Assembly: GCF_018143015.1 (NCBI RefSeq)
Contig: NC_054757.1
Span: forward strand, 20,847,785 to 20,911,784
Length of the DNA: 64,000 bases
From: Lytechinus variegatus
Lineage: Eukaryota > Echinodermata > Echinoidea > Temnopleuroida > Toxopneustidae
Direction: 5' to 3'
In this document: piece by piece, positions 55,305 to 64,000 of the stretch
Layout of the letters: each line of letters starts with the position of its first letter
Position numbering within the stretch: the first letter of the stretch is position 1
The notes under the pieces: model-generated
Told to the model about the DNA's origin: nothing
Databases searched by the model: none
What the model saw: only the letters and a program-made list of their open reading frames with translations
Position numbers and translations under genes: made by a program

Positions 55305-58300
55305 CTATCGTTCATGGGCCAAGACTTTATATCTCTTGGGTGCAATGGTACCAAGACAATGTTCAAAGCCAAAGTCAGCTGAATCGCCTTCGGGTAATTG
55401 AAATTGAAATCGTTGCATGAGGGTAGTCGCGAAGAGGAAAAATTCCATCCGGGCCAGTTGTTCCCCAAGACACACACGTCGACCTGACAATACACAAAAA
55501 TGAAATGAAATAAAAAATGATAAAAGTGAATGAGCCAAACCAGTTGTCATGGAAACATGTCATGTGTTTTGACGTATTGCACAATCATTAGAGTCGCATC
55601 ATTTACTGCTGTTCGTCACTACAGATGACAGATAAGAATACCTAAGAATACCTATATACCCGCATAACCATTTGCATCATGAGAAGTAAGGTCTATCTAT
55701 TCCCCCATTCTTTCAGGTATAGAGATGATACATGTGGGGGTGTCGTGGACTAGTGGTTCAGACTTTCGTCTTTAAATCTGAAGGACGTGGGTTCGATTCC
55801 AAGCCATGGCGTGTTTTCCTTCAGCAAGAAATTTATCCACATTGTGCAGCACTCAACCTAGCACCTAGTAAGGCGGATACGTGCGCTATACGAATCATAT
55901 ATTGTTCATTTATTTATAGGTATCCTTACACACAAAAAGGACATTATCGGCATAGAAGTAATGAATAGGTCCTAGAAATTTTGGGTTTTCCTTATGAATG
56001 ATGAGTTGATCTCAAATCAGCAATTTTATTTTTACCTGCTCCGAATACAGTGAATGCATCCTGTTTGATAACAGTCTTCCCATCTTCACTCAGGAAACGT
56101 TCAGGGTTAAACTCTTCTGGTTTGTCCCATAGATTTGGATCCAGGTGAATAGCAAGGATATTGATAAGAATCTCTGTATGTTTTGGAATGGTGTATTCCC
56201 TGATTTTGACGTCTTTGGCGGTCACATGTCCCACGCCAACCGGCGCAACAGGTCGAAACCGGAGGACCTCTGTTATAGTTGCGTCGACATACGGCAGGTC
56301 CTTGCGATCGTCGAAGCACGGCGCCCTCTCCCGACCTACGACACGATCAATCTCACTCATAACCTGTCATAAATTATAAGTTATAAGTCATCATGAAAAG
56401 GCTGGTCGTTATAATAACGTATAAATATGTAAAAGCATAGTAGGTCCATGGTAAAAGGAAAACAACCAGTCAATCTATCTCATTTTACGAACGAAATTGC
56501 AAGTTGCAATCTTAAAAAAAACCTCCACGTCACAGAATTCATGCACGGACTGATTAAGATCAAATTTGCAGGAGAGCTTACAGAATTGTCTTTCGTATAA
56601 TGCTGGGTTTAAAGGTTTACTGGCTCTTGATCTACAACCACTCGGTCTAATCTCCAGATGGGCTAACAACATTCAGGCTAAACCCACTTAGTCCACTTTT
56701 CATCTGGTCTACACACCACATGGTCTATATAGCCGCTCGCTCTAATGGCCACTAATCATCACCTGGTCCAATTCTTACTTCGTCTAATGTATTTTATTGC
56801 CACTTGGTGTATTGGAATTGGTCTTATACCCGTTCTCATCTCATTTGGTTTGATATTGCATTGGATCTAATGTGTAGTTGGTCTAATTTTCAGTTCATTC
56901 CCTCCTCGTCTATTTTAATTTAGTCTAATAGCCAGTTAGTCTAATTGTCAATTCGCCTGAATATCACTTTGTTTTGTCTAATTTGCACTCGGGCTAATGG
57001 TCTCTTGGGCTACTAACTCCAATTCTGCTTTCATATCCACAGTTTACAAATTGATTTAACTTGAAGAATTAGAAGAAATATGACGTACTGGTTGTAGATG
57101 AAATTACTTTATACCAATTGACGTTTGACGAACTGGGAATTATACCAAGTGGTAATATTTACTTATTCATTTATTTATTCATTTATTGATTTTCTATGTA
57201 TTTATCTATTTATATATATATCTATGTTTTTATTTATTAATTCATCTACTTATTCATTTATTTCAGATATGTTTAAACAGGATAAAAACAATCAGTGCAG
57301 AGGCTGTTTTACATTACAGTCTTGTGATATAGAACAATGAATTAAGAATCACAATATAAACATAATATGCAGAAAAAAATAGTATACGATCAGCGATAAT
57401 AATGACAAAGAATACAAACAACAGATCAAGAATATAAAACAGTAAAATAGAATGGATGCCCATCGAGTTAACCTCTATTTATAGGAAACATCTTAGGACA
57501 AGCATAACAACAGAGATGCAATAGAGACCTACTCAATATAAGGAATCGGTGAAGTGAATGTGATGAAGATGGATAGCATATCCACCGCAGAGACAAGTTT
57601 GAGGACAAGCTATTGAAAAAAAGAACATGTGCATGTAACCATGATCAATAATTATTTTCATGGTCATATGCACAGATTTCCAACCGATAATTCACCGGTT
57701 GATACAATTATCATACACGTCATAATAAAATTGTAAATCAAAGGTAAATCCTATGAATAATGAAGAAGGAACTATGTTTGGGGACTTGCCTTTTTTACAA
57801 GCTCTGCTTTTCTTGGCAAGTCCATCCGTTCAGATAATTTTATCTTCAATATTTGTTATGAAATGTTATTGAACTGTATGTATTTTTTTGAGTATGTATT
57901 TACACTGTACTTGGATTTTATCGTTTGTTTGAACGGAAATAAATAAATAAATAAAATAAAATCAAGAATGGGTTACATACCATTATTCATTGTTCATTCT
58001 TTAGGATGCTTCTAAAGAACACGTTGGCAATAGAAACATGCACTACCTGTGTGTGTATGGGTGTGTGGGGGGGAGGGGGGGGGGGTGTTTACCTTATCTT
58101 GTACATCGGGTTTGCTTGCCATAACGAGCATAAACCAAAGCAATGAAGAAGATGTCGTCTCAGTTCCTGCAAAGAACAGATCGAAAACACACATCCAGAT
58201 GTCGTCTTTAGTTAGGTACGGTTTGGTTGCTTTGATTTCCTCCAATCGATCTGTTTCTGCGAGGTACATATCAATGATGTCCCGGATGTCGGTAGAGTCG

Positions 58301-60484
58301 TAGCTCTCGAGGTGTTCTCTCACCTCTTCATTGATGAAGTTCTGAATTTAGAAAAGAAAAAAGATTGGATAATTTTAAGTTGATTGTACACGGTTTATTG
58401 TTTCAAACATGGTATTATCGATCTCCAGATTAGAAAAGTCCCTTTTTAGTGAGGGCATGCAGGGCAAGACGGCCCTGTCCATAATAGACTACTACATAAA
58501 CTCAAATGTTTTCCAGAGGCACCCCACACTGTCCCCTCCCATGTCACGACAGATCCAACGATCAAAAATAATTTAGAGAACATTTCTTCGAATGTTCGGT
58601 AGAAATCACACGAGGGCCTGTAGGTCATTGTTTCACTATTTAGGAAACTTTTTATCAAAACAGATTAAGGTAAGACCACTGGCCTTTTTCCCTTACCTTA
58701 ATGCCCAATATGTTTTCTTTGGGCATCTTTAATATAGGGGTCTTGAGGAGAATGGGGAATCTTCCAATGAGCTCACGAATGATGGGGTTTATCCCCATTC
58801 CCCCAGTAAGGTTTCTAAGTCTCTGGATCATGTCAATGAAGACAGGATCATCATACTCCAATCGCCTCCCGAAGGTGATACTGCAGATGATGTTGGAGAC
58901 GGCTGCATTGGTAAGATGCATGGCGTCGAACGCTTTTCCCGATTGTTGGGAAAATGCATTACAGAGGGTGTGTGCCTCTTCTTGTATCCGTGACTCGATG
59001 CCCTTCCGACCCATGCCGAAGTTCCGGAGGGCAGAGAGACTAAATCTACGGAGTTCTTGCCACGGTTCCCCGTCAGTGAATATGATGCCCCCTAAGTGAT
59101 CAGAAAAAAGGAAAGAAAAGGACTTTGAACCTTTGTATAGAAATAAAGAAAGGTAACGATCAATAGTAATTAAGCCCAGCTGTCCAATTTGACGTTAGAA
59201 CGACATCGCTACCACAATATTGCTAACACAAAGAAATAACCATGGAATTTGTAGCTCTATGAAATAACGAAACGTGATTGTTTAGTTATTCATAGAACTA
59301 TAAGACTTGCGAATAAAGACGGCATTGAATTGAAAATGGTTACAAGGTGAACAAAATATGTTGTGAGTAATGTTATGAAAATAGTATTTCCATGTAACAT
59401 GAAAGAGTGAACATTGAAAACCACATCGCGAAAAATACCACATACCTGTATAATCTATGACATGAGTAAAGAACGGAGGTGGTAGTCTGTTAGAAGTAAC
59501 ATCAGCTTGTTTGACCAGGAGTTCTTTAACCAGACCTGGGCTGGAAATCATGGTCATGATTTTGGAGCCAAGCTGGAGACAAACGATGTCACCATATCTG
59601 CAAATGGAAAGTAAAGGTACGCTAAATAAATTAGGCCTATACGTTAATCTGTCAAAAACCAAAATGATGTCATATTATCCCTCTTCTAATTGAACTACAT
59701 TGGCTACCTGTTTCTGATAGAATACATTATCGAATACTTGTTCAAACCTATTTATCTCTGTCAACCACATTACCTTCTTACATTTCTTCATTATTTCAGC
59801 AACAAAGATCTACACACTCTCTTCGTTCTGTAGCTGCTCCTTCCTATGTCATTCCAAAATCCAGAAAACAGGCCGGTTTCAACTCCTTTCAATCTCTTTC
59901 CCCATCCCTCCCCCGTCTTTGGAACAAACTCCCTCCATCTCTACGAAGCATCTCTTCTCTGTCATGACCTCTTCAAAAAAACATCTCAAAACACACTATA
60001 AATATAACATAAACCTTAACTTGTCTTATGCCATCAAAAGCGCTTTGTATCATCTGAAAAAACGCTATATAAATCCAATTATTATTACCATTATTAATTA
60101 TTAAAACTCGAACACGAATAGAATCACGAACGCTAATCACAGTCACGATTGTAATAGCAATCATCATTACAATGACGTTTCAAGATTCACGTGTGAAAAG
60201 GCCCATGCTAGTTGAAGGAATTATGAAACGTACCTGTTACAAAGCTGCACCAAACGTCCAAACCTATCCTTCACAGGGAACAATGCCATGAGACCATCGA
60301 ACGGATGAGGAATGGCCGGTGGTCCAGGAGGAAGACGGTAATAGAATGAGGTCAAGTAGTTGGTGCGGACATACCAGAAGATGAGAAGACATAACGAGAT
60401 GGCGGCCAGTAGGTTTCCTATACCGATGTACGTGATAACATCCAGAATGGAAGCCATACTTGATAGCGGTTCAGACAATGGCAC
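55305..60484 (-). CDS. cytochrome P450, CYP2-type, complete six-exon gene
   Basis: Microsomal haem-thiolate monooxygenase. Exons: 60,484-60,234; 59,597-59,446; 59,091-58,697; 58,341-58,093; 56,363-56,036; 55,483-55,305 (stop TAG). All introns GT/AG; the frame holds throughout, giving 517 aa (508 if M10, MASILDV, is the start). Residues 10-38 form an N-terminal membrane anchor, followed by the proline-rich LPPGPPAIP hinge. Helix C is WQELR (145-149), helix I AGTETT (324-329), helix K EVLR (381-384), then FNPERF, and the haem loop FGAGRRVCLGEQ with C463. These are family hallmarks of CYP2-clan enzymes; CYP2U1-like is my best guess. Substrates could be xenobiotics or fatty acids. All key residues are present. 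Confidence 0.95.
55738..55920 (+). mobile_element. tRNA-derived SINE in P450 intron 5
   Basis: The head has GTGGACTAGTGGTTCAGAC, box B GGTTCGATTCC, then GCCATGGCGTGTTTTCCTTC, AGCAAGAAATTTATCCAC and an end at GTGCGCTATACGAATC. Related to 14,967-15,250 and 51,597-51,870, with a shorter body. Confidence 0.8.
56630..57010. repeat. degenerate minisatellite, about 20-22 bp, in P450 intron 4
   Basis: Variants of TTGGTCTAATTGCCACT recur about 17 times (GGTCTAAT, AGTCTAAT, GGCTAAT, CGTCTAAT). Units are strongly diverged. No ORF. Confidence 0.75.
57780..57965 (+). mobile_element. LINE 3' UTR fragment in P450 intron 4
   Basis: GGGACTTGCC, TTTACAAGCTCTGCTTTTCT and TTCAATATTTGTTATGAAAT match 51,140-51,240, and the end is GGAAATAAATAAATAAATAA, a LINE-type tail. 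No coding part. Confidence 0.55.
59693..60105 (+). mobile_element. LINE 3' fragment in P450 intron 1
   Basis: The plus strand encodes LHWLPVSDRIHYRI, then SRKQAGFNSFQSLSPSLPRL and WNKLPPSLRSI, the last part of an L2/CR1-like RT ORF, followed by a 3' end AAAAACGCTATATAAATCC and ATT repeats. The frame has decayed near the end. The antisense orientation to the P450 gene may explain its tolerance. Confidence 0.75.
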
Positions 60485-60549
60485 CTACTCGCGTTCAAAG
60501 ATTTCTGTGAAAGCAGCGGAAAGCAGACGATCAAACGAAACTGGCTGGG

Positions 60550-60555
60550 TATATA
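60550..60555 (-). promoter_or_regulatory. possible TATA box of the P450 gene
   Basis: TATATA on the minus strand, 66 bp upstream of the first ATG, would place transcription start near 60,520. There is no experimental or comparative support, and AT-rich matches are common here. Confidence 0.35.
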
Positions 60556-60776
60556 CTGTATGTATTACAATCACATGACAATGAAGACTGCGCATAATTA
60601 ATGACTGTGACACCAGACTTTGGATCAATACCGTTTCCCCCCATCCCCCCTAAATCAATATCCCTGGTGTTTATATCTATGTCGCGATGAACAAATATAA
60701 ATGTGAACCTAAAAACATATATCGTGGTCGACTTTGAACTCACTTACACACATGGTCCTGGGAAGCGGGTGTTTGA

Positions 60777-60956
60777 GTAGTCTGCTGTGCAAACCTTTCA
60801 CTCGAGTTAAGGGTCTGAATGCGCAGCCTACCCATGCCTTGTGTACTGAAGGCCCTCTCGTTCTTGCTTGCTGAATAACATTGAAGCAGCAGGTTTTGTA
60901 TGTGCTGGCATTTGCGTGGAGACACACTTGCTGATCAAAGTCTGTGCCTGCAGACT
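60777..60956. mobile_element. TIR element of the 9-bp family, second copy
   Basis: TAGTCTGCTGTGCAAAC and TGTGCCTGCAGACTA are inverted ends. Interior words (TGTACTGAAGG, GCATTTGCGTGGAGACACAC) match 48,902-49,051. The flanks do not show a clear duplication. Confidence 0.65.
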
Positions 60957-61004
60957 ATAGTGCTTATAGGCACTCCTTAATATTTTCCTTGGGGGTGCTG
61001 CGTG

Positions 61005-61205
61005 TATTATTTTTCATAGGCGGCACCCCCAGGATTTCTGGAAGGTGTGAAAAATGGAGAAATGTAGCCAAAATCACCTATATTTTGTACAAAAACCTTT
61101 TTTTCTTTGCTTGTCAAATTTCTTGGGACGAAAATGACCTTCATTTTGGAGTGAAACTTGATTTACATCAGCACTTCCCAGTGAACAAATCGCTCCCAGG
61201 GCCCT
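61005..61205. repeat. hAT-like element fragment
   Basis: CATAGGCGGCACCCCCAGGATT resembles the hAT starts at 29,576 and 29,937, and TTTGCTTGTCAAATTTCTTG matches their interiors. The right end is not clear. Confidence 0.4.
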
Positions 61206-63130
61206 ACTTACACACGTAATTTCTGAAGCCCAGAGGAAGTAAAGATCATCTCGGAAGTGATCATGTCCCATCAACTTCCTATTGGTGGGCTTACTTTTTT
61301 TATATATATTACTCACTGAAGTAGTTAAAATGAAACTTAATTTAAAGTCATTACAGTGTGATAAATATCATAAACCTTCATGCAGTAATAAAGAGTAACA
61401 AACTTCGACCCTTGGTAGTGGCGGATGTCTTCTATAAAAGTTTGGAAAGATTATCCTGATAACTCCCCTCGTAACATGATTCATGTTTTTGAGATCACTG
61501 ATAAAATTAGATATATTGCAAAGGTGCATGATAAAAAAAACCTGGGGGAAAACATTTTGCCCAAACACGCCCCTGGTGGAATATATACTTCTCGAAGACA
61601 TAAAAAATTATGTCTCTTTTGAGTCCTTCAAATATCTTCTTCTAATAATTATTTTGAATCAAAATGATGATGATGATGATTATTATTATTTATCATAATG
61701 ATAATTATTATTATTGTCATTCAGATCAGTATATCAAAGACTAAAATGAACTCTAACGAAAACAAAGATAGCATTATTTAAACTAAAAGAGGGAACAAAA
61801 ACGAAATATGGCTGGTTGCCAAATCAATCCCCTTTCAGCTTTCGTAGCTCTTCGAGCAGCCTATCGGGCTCTTATTCTTTAAACATATTTTTTTATATAC
61901 AGATCGTACTTATTCTTTTATTTCATTTAAAGCATTTCATTTCATTTTTGTATATTTTTAGTTCATTTTATTATCACTATCATGATATAATGATATAATG
62001 TTTGTATTGTCCAACGAAATTCATTTCGTTTACATGCAAACATAAAATTACAACACAAAAAAAATATACGTTATCAAGGAGAGACAAATACGAAGTATTG
62101 GTATGCACATAATACATTCATTCGTATACATAAGACGATTAAAAGAGTATAACCAGATCATTGTTAAAATAAGAACAACAAGAAGACATATTCGGTGTAA
62201 TTATCATTATCATCATTTTAGAACTTTTAAATGAGTAAAATTATCTGGTCATTTTATTTTATTTTATTTATTTATTTATTTTTTTAAATTTAATTATTTA
62301 TTACTTGAAGCACAAATCTACATTGACCATGTTTTCGATACTATTATTATTGTAATTATTATAGTTTCTGTTATTATTATTATCATTATTATTTTCTTTA
62401 CAATTATTCATCATCGATATATTTATCAGCGATGTAGGGCCGTTACAACCGATAATGTCGCTGCAACGCATGGTGTCATGATCATGTCTTGGCCCGGTCG
62501 CTGGCTTCGCTAGCTCGCAGCTATTTAGGAATCTTCCTGCCCCTCGAACTTTTTTTCACCAGTTTCGTGACTTATTTCAAGTACATGTAATCTAATGTAC
62601 AAAATTACAATAATCATATATCTGAGATAATAGTGACAGCGTCCTAAAATTTCCTCGCTCGCTACGCTCGCACATCAACCCTAAAATAAAAATGGTTTCA
62701 GCCATCACTTTAACAACATTAGGGGGATGCCCATCATCATCAACATTTGTGCAGCAAGGTGACTGAATTATCACATATTACTATTGAAAGACGTAAATCA
62801 TAAAATAAAGCTTGGTACCTACAAACATGACAAATGACAAATTCTACGTCCCAAACTTAGTCACTCTACTCGAGTAAAATACAATACTAGGCCTATACAA
62901 ACAACTGAATGAAGTCATAGGCATGAATGCTATAATCGTTGATAATATGCACCTTTTATTATCTTGGGATTATAAAGGAGATTTGTTTTGAATTAATTAA
63001 CCAAAACAATTATATTCGTTCGCTGCGCTAGCTCGGATGATAATGAAGTGAAAAATTAATTGAAAGGCAAAGACATTTGAGGAGCATGCGTTACAGAGTT
63101 GAGTTCCATGTATATCGACAAAAATCTACA
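61206..63130. other. P450 upstream region, no gene recognised
   Basis: AT-rich DNA with GAT/ATT microsatellite runs (61,664-61,715; 62,340-62,395), a (TTTAT)n run (62,250-62,290) and short unassigned ORFs (for example 61,425-61,622). No splice, promoter or family support for any of them. Confidence 0.5.
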
Positions 63131-63140
63131 TCCGGGTCCC

Positions 63141-63259
63141 GTAACACAAAGGTTAGCGATTGATCGTACGTTTGATTTTTACGATTGATTGCACATTGTA
63201 GTCAATGCAATCAATCGTATAAAAAAATGTTCTCCTATAATTGCTAAGCTTTGTGTTAC
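63141..63259. mobile_element. GTAACACAAAG-type palindromic MITE
   Basis: Starts GTAACACAAAGGTTAGC and ends GCTAAGCTTTGTGTTAC; inner words (GATTGATCGTACG / CAATCGTA) also pair. About 119 bp. Further copies: 32,765-32,881, 27,906-28,116 (split by a SINE tail), and weaker ones near 14,448-14,530 and 31,154-31,245. Confidence 0.75.
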
Positions 63260-63940
63260 GGCCTCTGATGCTGTGGGGGCGCAATTAGCCCAGGGCCCTG
63301 GAAGCCTTTTTTTTTTACTGGGAGCGCTAATTTTAAATTTGCAAAAAAAGTTTTTCATTCCGAAATGGAAGTCAAATTGGTTCCAAGAAATTCGAAAAGC
63401 AAAAAATGAAATAAAAATAGAAAACAAAATGTTTTTTAAGACAGAATGGAGATCAAATTGGCCCCGAGAAATATTTAGCTCTACATGGGGTAAAAAAAGA
63501 TACCCAGCAAACATGCATGTTCCCTTTTAAATTGGGTAAAATTTTCCTGTGTTATTAGAGTGTGCATTAACCATGTATTAAAAAAAAATCTCATGAAACC
63601 ACTCCAGTCACTAAATTGCTCTACCTAGTACTAAGGTTATTTCACGAAATGTCTGAGACCCCTTCTCCCCCCCAAAAAAAAAATCACAAAGTTCTTTTTT
63701 TTTTGGGGGGGGGGCAAAAAAAATAGCGCGATATGGGCATAACCAATAATTATGAAAGGGAGACAATTTTTTTTTCAAAGTATTTTGTGTTGGGGAGGGG
63801 GGCTATCTTGCTTTACTCGATCGCAATTTTCTGAAATTACACACCGTAATTAACACTCCACAAATTTTACATCGACTCAGCTCGACAGGTTCCTTAACAG
63901 AACATTTCATTTAATAAAATCGTTTTGTAAAGTCGAAATT
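63260..63940. other. spacer, nothing recognised
   Basis: Contains T/A/G/C homopolymer runs (63,305-63,320; 63,665-63,722) and no gene. Confidence 0.4.
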
Positions 63941-64000
63941 ATCAAAAAATATATTCTCTTATTATCACTATAGTGATAATAAGAGAATATATTTTTTGAT
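63941..64000. repeat. perfect 60-bp palindrome at the window edge
   Basis: Left half ATCAAAAAATATATTCTCTT + ATTATCACTA and right half are exact reverse complements with no spacer (centre CACTA/TAGTG). It may continue beyond the window. Confidence 0.95.

Noticed and set aside
55738-55815. Possible tRNA gene on the plus strand
   Set aside because: Same reason: SINE head followed by a conserved SINE body.
61425-61622. 65-codon ORF upstream of the P450
   Set aside because: No similarity to a family I know and no exon signals; left unassigned.

Overview
This window looks like nuclear DNA of an echinoderm, most likely a sea urchin. It is AT-rich, has large introns with GT/AG borders, and is packed with repeats. 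The repeats include tRNA-headed SINEs resembling the sea-urchin SURF1 family and an element flanked by inverted 15-bp minisatellite arrays like the sea-urchin TU transposons. The host proteins (sigma-class glutathione S-transferase, CYP2-type P450, rhodopsin-class receptor) are animal proteins. The assignment rests on pattern recognition; no database was searched.

Layout, left to right. 1-4.7 kb is a stack of nested repeats: LINE pieces, a short hAT-type element, and an LTR-like block holding a minisatellite. 4.8-5.8 kb holds the last two exons of a rhodopsin-class GPCR (+ strand); its TM1-5 part is not in the window. 6.6-10.1 kb is a CR1/L2-type LINE with one uninterrupted 1069-codon ORF (PHD finger, endonuclease, reverse transcriptase). 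10.35-12.79 kb is the TU-like element. 14.0-49.6 kb is an array of three sigma-class GST genes, all on the - strand, each with five exons at the same phases: A (15,365-25,722), B (32,261-41,883) and C (44,662-49,573). 55.3-60.5 kb is a complete six-exon CYP2-type P450, also on the - strand. 60.6-64 kb has no recognised gene and ends in a perfect 60-bp palindrome.

GST genes A and B lie in a segmental duplication (about 14,041-26,060 and 30,749-42,232) whose introns still align. Mobile elements present in one copy and absent from the other give natural empty sites: SINE 14,967-15,250 and hAT elements 24,953-25,234 and 38,245-38,496 each have a clean or near-clean counterpart. GST C is more diverged. 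Two GST relics show the array was once larger: a C-like exon 3 at 26,728-26,832, cut by a transposon stack, and a decayed exon 5 at about 52,393-52,460.

Glutathione transferase (phase II) and P450 (phase I) genes side by side on one strand suggest a local concentration of xenobiotic or eicosanoid metabolism genes, but shared regulation is not shown by the sequence. Most of the rest is mobile DNA. Several short element families could be delimited by terminal inverted repeats and target duplications (hAT-like with 8 bp, mariner-like with TA, a 9-bp family, and fold-back families of 0.2-0.7 kb).
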